Below, piece by piece: positions 45,091-53,412 of a stretch of DNA of 64,000 nt (the stretch's first letter is position 1; the number at the start of each line of letters is the position of its first letter). The stretch comes from Thalassobacillus pellis. Its GTDB lineage: Bacteria > Bacillota > Bacilli > Bacillales > Halobacillaceae. The stretch spans positions 992,001-1,056,000 of the forward strand of contig NZ_JAFBDO010000001.1 in NCBI RefSeq assembly GCF_016908295.1. Direction: 5' to 3'. The notes below the pieces were generated by a model, which did no database searches, was not told the DNA's origin, and saw only the letters and a program-made list of their open reading frames with translations. A program made the translations under genes and the position numbers.

Positions 45091-45939
45091 TTATTTGTAG
45101 GCGCTTTCAAAGACTTCAATAGATTCCTCTACTGTCGTGGACAATTTCAACTTCTGTCCGAACTGTTGATTGTATCTTGCCAGGAATTCGGTGACCTGAG
45201 GTGCATGCAGGGTCAAATCATGAAGCATTTCTACATTTGTAAAAACTTCCTCTGAAGGTGCGAACATTCTGATTTCACCTTCACTAAGCACCAGTACTTT
45301 GTCGCAGTAAGCGGCAATCCGCTCTACTTCATGGTCGATGATGATGCCGGTCATTCCGTATTCCTTCAAGTTCTTCAACACATCGTACACTTCGTTTTTA
45401 CCTTTTGGATCCAGCATGGACGTAGGCTCGTCCATAATCATGATGGTTGGTCTCATCGCAAGCACAGAAGCGATCGCCAGGCGTTGCTGCTGTCCGCCAG
45501 ATAAAGCAAGCGGGCTTCTTTTTTCAAATCCGACCAGTCCTACCTGCTCAAGGGCATCCTTAATTCTGATGAGCATCTCATCTCGTGGGACGCCGAGATT
45601 CCCCATTCCGAAAGCGATCTCCTCTTCAATCGTCATTTGGCTCAGCTGATTTTCCGGCTCCTGGAAAACAAAGCCGACCTGCTCGGACATTTTGGCGACG
45701 TTGCTTTCACTGACATCTTCTCCGTTGACGCGGACCGTGCCTTCCATTTCACCGTTGATGACCTGTGGAACCAGGCCGTTTACACACATGGCAAGCGTCG
45801 ACTTGCCTGCACCTGTCGGACCGATTATTCCAAGGATTTCCCCATGGTTGACTGAAAAATTAACATCCTTCAATACTGGAGCTTCTTCATCTGGATAAGT
45901 GAATGTCAGGTTTGATACTTCAATAGCTTTTTTAGCCAT
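45091..45939 (-). CDS. ECF transporter ATPase (EcfA, first copy)
   Basis: 282 aa with a regular ABC set: GPTGAGKSTL, FVFQEPENQLSQMTIEEE, ALSGGQQQRLAIASVLAM, IMIMDEPTSMLD, IIIDHEVE. The ATG overlaps the ecfT stop (TAATG). Forms the ATPase dimer with the neighbouring EcfA. Confidence 0.92.
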   Translation of the reverse strand: MAKKAIEVSNLTFTYPDEEAPVLKDVNFSVNHGEILGIIGPTGAGKSTLAMCVNGLVPQVINGEMEGTVRVNGEDVSESNVAKMSEQVGFVFQEPENQLSQMTIEEEIAFGMGNLGVPRDEMLIRIKDALEQVGLVGFEKRSPLALSGGQQQRLAIASVLAMRPTIMIMDEPTSMLDPKGKNEVYDVLKNLKEYGMTGIIIDHEVERIAAYCDKVLVLSEGEIRMFAPSEEVFTNVEMLHDLTLHAPQVTEFLARYNQQFGQKLKLSTTVEESIEVFESAYK

Positions 45940-46832
45940 TAATTAGCCCCTCCGATCTTTCCTTGAAGTTGTTTATACAGGAACTTGACGATCATAAAAC
46001 CGAACACGATCCAAGTTCCAATTAGCGAGTAAGTTAAGAGGGCGTCAGTTGTCAGATGCAGCGACCCCATGGCAAACAACTTCACATAGATTTCGAAAGC
46101 CAGAATCGCCAGCATTCCAATCAAGAACGAATAGTCGAGAGAACCAATCCTTGTTTCACGTAAACTGGTTTTTGTTCCTTTCCGGCTGAATGCGCGGCAT
46201 TCCAGCACATAAGACAGCTGATGTACCTTCATAAAGGTGATAATGAATAACGGAGCAAACATTGGCACGAGATTTTTCACCCGCTGGATAATACTCCCTT
46301 TAACATCCAGGCATCTTGCCTGCTGGGCTTCCATAACAATCTTCGCCTCTCGCGCGATGATTGGGATGATCTGGAAGGTAGATAACAAGATAAACGCAAA
46401 CGAGTGAGGGACTTTCCACTTCACTAGTGCTGATGCCATATCAGAAGGGTGGGTCGTCATGACGAACAGTACAGCAGCTGTACCGATCACCAATATCCGA
46501 AACGACATTACAGAAGCATAAACCATTGATTCATACTTGAAGGTCAACCCTCCAAATATTTCAAAAACGGGAGTGACACCGATAGGGTTGTAAATCCCGT
46601 GAACTGTCATGATTAACACAGCAAATAGCAATAAGAATTGAATCGAAACGAGATAAGGCTTGACCACTTTTGCCAACAGCACTAGCGGAAACAGTGCAAC
46701 GAGGAGCAATAATTGAAGTGCCGGATCGTTAAGTATGAACGAACTGATGACGACAAATATTACAAAAATCATTTTCGTCCGTGGGTCCAGACTATGAATC
46801 AAGCTATCTTTCGGCATGTATAAACTATTCAC
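45939..46832 (-). CDS. ECF transporter transmembrane protein EcfT
   Basis: 297 aa with about six membrane segments. HSLDPRTKMIFVI is the typical EcfT N-terminus, and the coupling helices ARCLDVKGSI and CRAFSRKGTKTS carry the Ala-Arg-type motifs contacting the ATPases. GTG start behind AGGAGG. A dedicated copy, separate from the housekeeping ecfT expected near ribosomal protein genes. Confidence 0.9.
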   Translation of the reverse strand: MNSLYMPKDSLIHSLDPRTKMIFVIFVVISSFILNDPALQLLLLVALFPLVLLAKVVKPYLVSIQFLLLFAVLIMTVHGIYNPIGVTPVFEIFGGLTFKYESMVYASVMSFRILVIGTAAVLFVMTTHPSDMASALVKWKVPHSFAFILLSTFQIIPIIAREAKIVMEAQQARCLDVKGSIIQRVKNLVPMFAPLFIITFMKVHQLSYVLECRAFSRKGTKTSLRETRIGSLDYSFLIGMLAILAFEIYVKLFAMGSLHLTTDALLTYSLIGTWIVFGFMIVKFLYKQLQGKIGGAN

Positions 46833-46865
46833 GTATCTTCCTCCTTTTCCCTGGTTAAGGGTATG

Positions 46866-47888
46866 CTAGGACTTTACAGCTTTCTTTATTCTCTGAGTCG
46901 ATCCACGTTCCACCAATGTTGGCTGGAATGTGATGCTTTCTTTGAAGTTCTTGCCATCTTTTACAATCTGAACTGCAAGTTCCACTGTTTTTTCCCCCAT
47001 TTGTGCGATAGGCGTCCGAATTGTAGTTAACTCTGGAAACACAATCTCAGCAAATTGGGAATCATCAAAGCCGATTACGGAGAGATCTTCCGGAATACGC
47101 AGCCCCAGTTCCCTTGCTGCCTTATACACCCCGACTGCTATTGCATCGTTTGCTGCAAAGATAGCAGTCGGTCTATCTTCCTCAGCAAGCAATTTTTTCC
47201 CTTTTTCAAATCCACTGTCAATTTTAAACTCATCCAGCTCGATATACGTCGGGTTGGAAGTAATCCCGTTATCCTCCAGGGCTGCCAGATAACCCCTTTG
47301 ACGTTCAATCGTCGAATAGGAATCAGGCTGGCCGCCGATATAGCCAATTCTTTCATGGCCCAGATCAATCAAATGGCGAGTAGCCGTGTAGCTTCCTTCA
47401 AAGTTATCGACGAGCACCTCATCCAGACGGACATTTTTCACTTTACTCCCAAGGATGATGATAGGGAGATCTGGTCTTGACTTCATTACTTCCCTTACGT
47501 TCATGTCATTGGTTTCTGGCGTGGAAAATATGATGCCATCAATCCCTTTTCTGATCAGAAAATTCAGGTATTCAGATTCCTTTTCCAAATCATTATCCGT
47601 GTTGCAGAGAATGACATTGAAGCCAAGCTTGTGAGCCTTATCTTCAATCGCCCGAGTCAATTCCCCATAAAAAATGTTCTTTATATCCGGGATAATCAAA
47701 CCAAACGTCTGTGTCTGCTTTTTGATCATAGCAGTCGCTACCATGTTTTTTTGGAACTTCAATTCTTCAACTGCTTTATTGACTCTTTCCTTTACATTGG
47801 CGCTTGTGTAACCACTGTTATTCAGCACCCTGGAAACTGTTGATATAGAAACATTTGCCGCTTTAGCAACATCTTTGATTGTTACCAC
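46866..47888 (-). CDS. LacI-family transcriptional regulator
   Basis: About 340 aa from a GTG at 47888. HTH VTIKDVAKAANVSISTVSRVLNN and the periplasmic-binding-like effector domain (FGLIIPDIKNIFYGELTRAIE to VIGFDDSQFAEIVFPELTTI) are clear. The frame is open to a TTG at 47954, but the LacI family usually begins at VTIKDVA. A palindromic operator lies just before the GTG and two more upstream, so it probably represses its own operon. Effector is expected to be the nucleoside or a product. Confidence 0.92.
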   Translation of the reverse strand: MVTIKDVAKAANVSISTVSRVLNNSGYTSANVKERVNKAVEELKFQKNMVATAMIKKQTQTFGLIIPDIKNIFYGELTRAIEDKAHKLGFNVILCNTDNDLEKESEYLNFLIRKGIDGIIFSTPETNDMNVREVMKSRPDLPIIILGSKVKNVRLDEVLVDNFEGSYTATRHLIDLGHERIGYIGGQPDSYSTIERQRGYLAALEDNGITSNPTYIELDEFKIDSGFEKGKKLLAEEDRPTAIFAANDAIAVGVYKAARELGLRIPEDLSVIGFDDSQFAEIVFPELTTIRTPIAQMGEKTVELAVQIVKDGKNFKESITFQPTLVERGSTQRIKKAVKS

Positions 47889-47910
47889 TTGTCCCACTTC
47901 CCTACCTTTG

Positions 47911-47930
47911 ATGTGGAAACGTTTCCCTAT
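47911..47930 (-). promoter_or_regulatory. LacI-type operator 1, in the lacI leader
   Basis: ATGTGGAAACGTTTCCCTAT, central GGAAACGTTTCC is a perfect 12-bp palindrome. Lies 23 bp upstream of the GTG start, inside the transcribed leader. Confidence 0.75.
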
Positions 47931-47971
47931 AGTGACAGGAGAACCATTCAACACATGAGGTTCCTCCTTGT

Positions 47972-47985
47972 TGAAAACGCTTGCC
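47972..47985. promoter_or_regulatory. cre-like site downstream of the lacI promoter
   Basis: TGAAAACGCTTGCC matches the CcpA consensus TGNAANCGNWNNCA except at the last base. Just downstream of the -10 box, so binding would repress. It could also be a weak LacI site. Confidence 0.55.
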
Positions 47986-47995
47986 TGATACTATC

Positions 47996-48024
47996 ATTAT
48001 ACGTTTACCGACCTTTGCTTGCAA
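47996..48024 (-). promoter_or_regulatory. Sigma-A promoter of lacI-ecf-nucleoside operon
   Basis: Minus-strand TTGCAA, 17-bp spacer, TATAAT. Flanked by operators 1 and 2. Confidence 0.82.
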
Positions 48025-48084
48025 TAATTTTCTGAAAATTGTTACGCTTATTGCATTTAAAAACTGCATTGGAATACTGAGAAA

Positions 48085-48104
48085 ATGTGGAAACGTTTTT
48101 ACAT
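48085..48104. promoter_or_regulatory. LacI-type operator 2, between FAH gene and lacI
   Basis: ATGTGGAAACGTTTTTACAT. Its reverse complement recurs exactly at 49837-49856. Located upstream of the lacI promoter. Confidence 0.78.
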
Positions 48105-48125
48105 AAAGGCGGAAAACAGGAAGCT

Positions 48126-48908
48126 TTAAACTTGGGACGGCTGTTTTATCTTCACTACCTTGTTCTTCAATGAACCGATTCCGGCAATTTTACATTCGAT
48201 TTCATCATTTTCTTTCAGAAACTCTGCACCGACAGGGCTTCCAGTAAGAATCACATCCCCTGGTTTCAGGGTCATTACATTACTTAAGTAAGCAATCATT
48301 CTCTGGGTAGTGACAATCATGAGGTTTGTCGGGCTGTCCTGCTTTTTCTCACCATTATGCACTGCCTGAATCTCTGCGCTATCTGCATCAAACTCTGTTT
48401 CGATCACTGGGCCAAGAGGCGTGAAGGTATCGAATGATTTCCCAAGCGTCCAGTGGCCGTCTTCATGAAAATATTGCGGTGCAGTGACATCATTAGCAAC
48501 CGTATATCCAAATATATAGTCGAATACTTCCTCTTCGCGGATAGAAGCTGCTTCCTTACCAATCACGACGGCAAGCTCTGACTCAAATTTCACTTCATCA
48601 ATTGTTTCTGGTAGTTGTATCGACTCACCAGGCCCGATTACAGAAGAGTTCGGCTTAAAGAAAAAAACCGGCATATCTGGTCCCTTTTCAGGAAGGTCTT
48701 CCTTTTTCGCAACGTAGTTGGCTCCAATGCCAATCACCTGATTCGGTTCAAGAGGCGCTGCCAAGTCAACTTCTTCCTGTGAGAAATGTTCACCGGTATA
48801 ATCCCACTTATGAAACATATTCCCGCTAATTTCTTTAATTTCACCGTCGGTTAAAATCCCCTGCCTGAGTTGTTGTTGATGTTTATCCTTGAAACGTACA
48901 AATTTCAC
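48126..48908 (-). CDS. Fumarylacetoacetate hydrolase family protein
   Basis: 260 aa. Metal ligands lie in KFESELAVVIGK (ExE) and GYTVANDVTA (Asp); KSFDTFTPLGP and ILTGSPVG are typical of FAH C-terminal domains. Members hydrolyse or decarboxylate beta-dicarbonyl acids, or act on oxaloacetate and acylpyruvates. Its job in a nucleoside operon is not obvious. GTG start behind AAGGAG. Second gene after the S-component. Confidence 0.85.
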   Translation of the reverse strand: MKFVRFKDKHQQQLRQGILTDGEIKEISGNMFHKWDYTGEHFSQEEVDLAAPLEPNQVIGIGANYVAKKEDLPEKGPDMPVFFFKPNSSVIGPGESIQLPETIDEVKFESELAVVIGKEAASIREEEVFDYIFGYTVANDVTAPQYFHEDGHWTLGKSFDTFTPLGPVIETEFDADSAEIQAVHNGEKKQDSPTNLMIVTTQRMIAYLSNVMTLKPGDVILTGSPVGAEFLKENDEIECKIAGIGSLKNKVVKIKQPSQV

Positions 48909-49088
48909 TGACTTCCACTCCTTATTGGTTAATGGAAAAAGGCCAAAAACCTATTTGACCTTTTTCCTTTTCCATTGAGCACTCTTGCTTGTATATACAC
49001 CAAATTTTGTTATAAAATTATACTTGAGCAATAAGAGAGCATCGATCAACAACTCCCCTAAAAAGTTTGTTGATTTGATGTTCTTTTT

Positions 49089-49706
49089 TTATGCAGAAAT
49101 CTTCTTACTCGCGTTCTTCTTATTTGTCATACCGATTTTCTCCCTGATATCTTTTGCATTAGGCAAGTATCGGACTGGGAAGATTTTCAGAATCATCCAC
49201 ACAATCCAGAACGTCAATACCTTGTCTGCAACTGTACCTGGAAGATTGGCGATGAACGCCGCGTTAAAGATTTCCTGCCCAGAAGCAATCAGTCCTGCTG
49301 TAAGTACGTCGACCGTATGTCCTGAGAATCCACCAAATACATAAACAGAAATGACTGTTGCAAGTGCGGAAGCGACTATACCAGTGACAGCACCTGAAGC
49401 AACAACCTTCCACCCTTTCTTGAACCAGCCCTTCTTGTAAAAGAAGTAGGATAAAAAGGCAACAAGTATTCCAACTAAAGCAAACGGGATATATGTCCAG
49501 CGAACAATAAGAGCTAAGATGACATTAGTCATCAGGGCGGTTGCAGCACCCCATAACGGTCCAAGAACGATTGCATTCAAGACAGTACCAATATTATTCA
49601 GGAATAATGGTAGCTTCAGCATCTCTACGATCGAGTTGGCTACCCAGTTGAGGGCTATCCCTGCTGGAATCATAGCCACGATGAAACTGGAATTCTTTTT
49701 CAACAT
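49089..49706 (-). CDS. ECF transporter S-component
   Basis: 205 aa, five to six membrane segments. NNIGTVLNAIVLGPLWGAATALMTN and the AGLIASGQEIFNAAFIANLPG segment are as in S-components. It binds the vitamin or nucleoside substrate and docks on EcfT-EcfA-EcfA'. The EcfT/A genes are 2.3 kb downstream in the same direction and share operators, so they likely form one transporter. Substrate is predicted to be a nucleoside from context only. ATG behind AAAGGAGG. Confidence 0.85.
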   Translation of the reverse strand: MLKKNSSFIVAMIPAGIALNWVANSIVEMLKLPLFLNNIGTVLNAIVLGPLWGAATALMTNVILALIVRWTYIPFALVGILVAFLSYFFYKKGWFKKGWKVVASGAVTGIVASALATVISVYVFGGFSGHTVDVLTAGLIASGQEIFNAAFIANLPGTVADKVLTFWIVWMILKIFPVRYLPNAKDIREKIGMTNKKNASKKISA

Positions 49707-49836
49707 GATTGAATTAAACCTCCTTTATTAATATCGCTAACGGTTGACGGTCAGGTCAGCAGCCCACCTCCTCTATGTAATGAACTTAATCTCCTTTTAC
49801 CAACAGTTCTCACCTGTCTAAAGGCTTGTACACTGC

Positions 49837-49856
49837 ATGTAAAAACGTTTCCACAT
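49837..49856. promoter_or_regulatory. LacI-type operator 3, upstream of the S-component
   Basis: ATGTAAAAACGTTTCCACAT, exact reverse complement of operator 2. It lies downstream of the S-component promoter. A second near-palindrome (AAAACGCTTT at 49886-49895) lies between them. Confidence 0.78.
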
Positions 49857-49905
49857 TAAGGTAAAAAATATTGCCTTCTCTCAGGAAAACGCTTTCTTAA
49901 AGAGA

Positions 49906-49934
49906 ATTATACCGATAGCAAGTCTCAATTTCAA
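49906..49934 (-). promoter_or_regulatory. Sigma-A promoter of the S-component/FAH genes
   Basis: Minus-strand TTGAAA, 17-bp spacer, TATAAT. The leader to 49706 is about 195 nt long, holds operator 3 and no recognised riboswitch. Upstream to 50053 nothing further is seen. Confidence 0.82.
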
Positions 49935-50060
49935 CAATATTTTGAAAATTATTGTCGATTTATACCCACTTTGTTATTTAATAAAACCTGTTTTTGGTTG
50001 ATACGGCCAAAGATATAAAGCTATATGTGCTTATGAAGTAATCTATATAACAACAAAAAA

Positions 50061-50084
50061 ATGAACCAAAAGAATTCGGTCCAT
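50061..50084 (-). terminator. Terminator of the BCAT gene
   Basis: Minus strand ATGGACC pairs with GGTTCAT (one G-U), loop of 10, then T7. Confidence 0.65.
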
Positions 50085-50163
50085 CTCCTTATCATGATCT
50101 ATTATTTTCCATATTCACCCCATAGATTATCCTATTCTGCGACTAAAATATGGAATCGTTTTT

Positions 50164-51075
50164 CTAATCCTCATAAACCGGAAAAGTATAACTCTCGTAA
50201 ATAGAAATCTCCCTTCTCACCAATTGGTCATATATACGCTGGATACGGGTAGTAACTGGTCCAGGCTCACCGTCACCAATTTGCCTGCGATCGACTTCAA
50301 CTACAGGTTTGATGCCTACAGCTGTTCCTGTAAAAAACACTTCATCAGCCTCATAGACTTCCACCCTTGTAAAACTCTGCTCTACTACTGTCATTCCAAG
50401 CTCTTTTCCAGCAATCTGCATTGCTGTATCCCGCGTAATCCCTGGCAATATATCATCCGATATCGGTGGAGTGACAACAAAGTCCCCCCTCACAATAAAG
50501 ATGTTTTCGGCAGCTCCTTCACAGACATTTCCCTCTGCTGTTAAAAAAATCGCTTCATCAAACCCATTCATATCTGATTCATGAATGGCAAGCGCTGAAT
50601 TTAAATAGCCAGCTGTCGGTTTCACTTGCGGTGGAATCATATTGCTGCCAATTCGCGTCCAGGAAGAGATGCATGTCCGTAAGGCGGGTTTAGGCTCATA
50701 TTCCGTAAAAACAAGATAAATGGCCAGATGATTGAAGGGGTCATTCAAATCTGGCCGCAATGTGTTTGTCCCTTTAAAACAAATTGGCCGAATATAAACA
50801 TCCTGTTTCACCTTATTTATGATTAGCAACTGCTTTATAATTTCTGCTAGTTCCTCTACTCGATAAGGGATTGGAATAAATAGAACCCTTCCGGAATGAT
50901 GAAACCTGTTCAAGTGATCTTCCAGGCGGAAAACAAACAATTGCTGCTGTTCCTCGTTCCAGAAACCCCTGATACCCTCGAAACATCCCAAGCCATAATT
51001 TAAACCTTTGTTTTTAACGTTGACCGTCGTCGCCCGTTCATCAATAAACCGGCCATTATCAAACATGTAGACCAT
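50164..51075 (-). CDS. ilvE: Branched-chain amino-acid aminotransferase-like, class IV
   Basis: About 303 aa from ATG at 51075 behind AAGGTGGG. Fold-type IV PLP enzyme. KPTAGYLNSALA holds the PLP lysine, GLNYGLGCFEGIRGF and EAIFLTAEGNVCEGAAENIFIV are family signatures, and ADEVFFTGTAVGIKPV is typical of BCATs. It transfers amino groups between Leu/Ile/Val and 2-oxoglutarate. Not near other ilv genes. Confidence 0.87.
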   Translation of the reverse strand: MVYMFDNGRFIDERATTVNVKNKGLNYGLGCFEGIRGFWNEEQQQLFVFRLEDHLNRFHHSGRVLFIPIPYRVEELAEIIKQLLIINKVKQDVYIRPICFKGTNTLRPDLNDPFNHLAIYLVFTEYEPKPALRTCISSWTRIGSNMIPPQVKPTAGYLNSALAIHESDMNGFDEAIFLTAEGNVCEGAAENIFIVRGDFVVTPPISDDILPGITRDTAMQIAGKELGMTVVEQSFTRVEVYEADEVFFTGTAVGIKPVVEVDRRQIGDGEPGPVTTRIQRIYDQLVRREISIYESYTFPVYED

Positions 51076-51146
51076 AGGATCCCACCTTAGTCCTTTATAC
51101 AACTATATGTATAAACAGGTGGCATATACGTCATCTCACATTATAA

Positions 51147-52148
51147 TTAATTGGTTGTCAATGAATCACGGTCTACTGCCTGAGGAGGCTGTTCCATCCA
51201 TCCATGATCGATCATGATATTTGCTCCGTCTTCCACATAAGCCCCTAAATCCCCGAGGAATTTGCCATACATAGCTCCCAAATCCCTTCTTCCATTCAGG
51301 GAGATGGCGTTTCCATAGGATCTAACTTTCATGGAAAACATGTCGATCTTGTGAGCTAACATTAATTTATCTGAATAAGGCGGTGTAATAGAAGTTGTCA
51401 CTAAGTGGTCCAATAGTGACGGTGCCGGCAAATTATCATCGTTCAGCTTCTGGGTATTCACCTCTATATGTTTATCTGTAATCTTTTTTCCTCTGATAAA
51501 ATAGTTTTTAATCCGTTTATCTACTGCTGTTTGACTGAAAGCAATCAATAACGCTTTGCTGGTGATATTGTTATCGATATTATCGTACAAATGTGTAATT
51601 TCAAGGGCATGTAAGGGTCTTGTTTCCCCCATAAAACCTTTAAGATAACTTTGTTTTTTGACAAAATCCACTTTTTGCGGTGGTGGAATCGGAGCAGGGT
51701 CCATTAAATTCCCTCTGCTCAGTATCACATTATTGATATCAGAAATAAGGTTTGCTGTCGCTTCGGAGGTGTGAATAAAAAATTGTCTGATATCTTTTCG
51801 TGACATTAAAGGAATAGCAATGGAATAAATGCTTAATCCCGCTTTGCACGTATAACGCAGATAATGGAGATAATACTGATCCGAAAAAAGCCGTGGTGCA
51901 GCTAAATCTACGTCTGCATTTGTAAAGCCAACAGGGTGTGGGATATTTTCCTTCTTGAAAATATCAGTGATTTTGTTCATCAGTTTATCACTTAAGTTGT
52001 AAGCGTTCCTGACGACCCTTTCAATATTTTTATCCTCCACATGCTGAAGGTAATGACCAAGAATGCATTTTCCCATTGAATTCCCCATATAAGACACCCA
52101 AAGTTTCCCTAATTCCGCTGCAGTCAATGGTTTTTCATTAGTGAACAT
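51147..52148 (-). CDS. DUF3231 family protein
   Basis: 333 aa made of two related helical halves (AAELGKLWVSYMGNSMGKCIL and ALEITHLYDNIDNNITSKALL). The family is widespread in spore-forming Bacillaceae; function unknown, often linked to sporulation or stress. No signal peptide. ATG behind GGAGGTAGG. Confidence 0.85.
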   Translation of the reverse strand: MFTNEKPLTAAELGKLWVSYMGNSMGKCILGHYLQHVEDKNIERVVRNAYNLSDKLMNKITDIFKKENIPHPVGFTNADVDLAAPRLFSDQYYLHYLRYTCKAGLSIYSIAIPLMSRKDIRQFFIHTSEATANLISDINNVILSRGNLMDPAPIPPPQKVDFVKKQSYLKGFMGETRPLHALEITHLYDNIDNNITSKALLIAFSQTAVDKRIKNYFIRGKKITDKHIEVNTQKLNDDNLPAPSLLDHLVTTSITPPYSDKLMLAHKIDMFSMKVRSYGNAISLNGRRDLGAMYGKFLGDLGAYVEDGANIMIDHGWMEQPPQAVDRDSLTTN

Positions 52149-52244
52149 GAACCTACCTCCACATTAATTTCCCTTAGTGTATCTTTCTTAGAAATTTTCA
52201 TTCCTCTGTCACTAATATAAAGTAATTTTTCCCAAACAACTCTT

Positions 52245-52285
52245 GGCACCCCAGGAGAACCAGAATCTGGTTCTCCTGGGGTGCC
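52245..52285. terminator. CCCCGGGA-family hairpin (AGAACC class) in a divergent gap
   Basis: 17-bp perfect arms GGCACCCCAGGAGAACC/GGTTCTCCTGGGGTGCC, loop AGAATCT that can itself pair. It lies upstream of both flanking genes, so it does not end either. The rest of the gap 52149-52520 has no gene. Confidence 0.7.
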
Positions 52286-52520
52286 ATTATTCTGTAAAAA
52301 AGTTAATATCTTAGCTTAATGTGGATGCAACCTCTTTACAGGATTTCTCTGTTAGACTGGAAATTGGTTTGAATAAAGGTGATTCTTTAATTATTCATTC
52401 GGCCAAACATTGCTGGAAAAATTCAAAAAAGCAGACTTCTATCTATTTAAGCACTTCACCTTTTTTTAAACTGAAAGCCCACATTCTATCTAGGAATTGA
52501 CATCCTAAGGAGGCATTCCC

Positions 52521-53264
52521 ATGTACAACTCAAAAAATTCTGCACGAAAATATGTGATTTCATCTGCGTTAATAGCATCGCTGGCATTTTCCCCCGCTGT
52601 AAACGAAAGGGTATTTGCCAAGGTTGATTCCGAATCAATTCCACAGGAAGAATCAAGTAAATCTACTGTAGAGCATATGGAACTATGGGATACCGGGCAA
52701 GAGGTAACCTCATTACAATCTGACTTGAAAGAACTCGGTTATTATACTTACCACCTTGATGGAAGTTTTGGCCCGATTACAGAAGCTGCCGTTAAAGCAT
52801 TTCAATCTGATCAGGGACTTAAAGTAGACGGCTTAGCCGGCCCTAAAACAATGGCTGCATTGGATGACATAACCAGTGATTCCAACGAAACTGAAACAGC
52901 TTCTCAATCTGAAATAGTTTCTACCGCAAAAAGTCTGATTGGTACACCATATGTCTGGGGAGGGACAACACCAGAAGGGTTTGACAGTAGTGGTTTCATC
53001 CAATATGTCTTTGCACAGACTGGTATTGATCTATCCAGAACAGAGCGGGATATGTGGAAATATGATGGGGTAACTGTTGATTCTCCAAGCATAGGAGACG
53101 TTGTTTTTTTCGAAGGAACATATGATGTAAACGGGGCTTCCCACAGCGGAATTTATATCGGTGACAATAAAATCATTCACGCAGGAAGCGATGGAGTGGA
53201 AATCACCGATTTAAACTATGACTATTGGCAAAACCATTATTTAGGAGTAAAATCGTTCGATTAG
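52521..53264 (+). CDS. NlpC/P60-fold cell-wall protein with PG-binding domain, catalytic Cys replaced by Ser
   Basis: 247 aa. A signal peptide (1-34, VFAKV) is followed by a PG_binding_1 domain (about 55-115, LQSDLKELGYYTYHLDGSFGP) and an NlpC/P60 domain (about 130-245). The usual FDCSGF reads FDSSGF: codon 156 at 52986-52988 is AGT. The catalytic His208 (SHSGIYIG) and third residue His220 remain. Active NlpC/P60 peptidases need the Cys to cut D-Glu-diamino acid bonds. It may be an inactive wall-binding protein or a serine variant. Own terminator. Confidence 0.85.
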   Translation: MYNSKNSARKYVISSALIASLAFSPAVNERVFAKVDSESIPQEESSKSTVEHMELWDTGQEVTSLQSDLKELGYYTYHLDGSFGPITEAAVKAFQSDQGLKVDGLAGPKTMAALDDITSDSNETETASQSEIVSTAKSLIGTPYVWGGTTPEGFDSSGFIQYVFAQTGIDLSRTERDMWKYDGVTVDSPSIGDVVFFEGTYDVNGASHSGIYIGDNKIIHAGSDGVEITDLNYDYWQNHYLGVKSFD

Positions 53265-53293
53265 TTCAAACAACGTGACAGTGCATAATAAGA

Positions 53294-53334
53294 GGCACCC
53301 CGGGAGAACCAGATTCTGGTTCTCCCGGGGTGCC
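53294..53334 (+). terminator. CCCCGGGA-family hairpin terminator (AGAACC class)
   Basis: 17-bp perfect arms GGCACCCCGGGAGAACC/GGTTCTCCCGGGGTGCC, loop AGATTCT, T7 run. Downstream of the NlpC/P60 gene. Confidence 0.92.
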
Positions 53335-53412
53335 ATTTTTTTGTAAACCATATGATTCGTCTTCCAATTGCATTAAAATATAAGACACCGACTTTTACAG
53401 GGAGATGAGCAA

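Noticed and set aside
47941-47970. Mini-frame ATG-TGT-TGA behind AAGGAGG in the lacI leader
   Set aside because: Only two codons; could be a leader for coupling but nothing shows it is used.
49707-49900. Long leader of the S-component as a riboswitch
   Set aside because: No conserved TPP, THF, FMN, purine or cobalamin motif was seen; operators explain the length.
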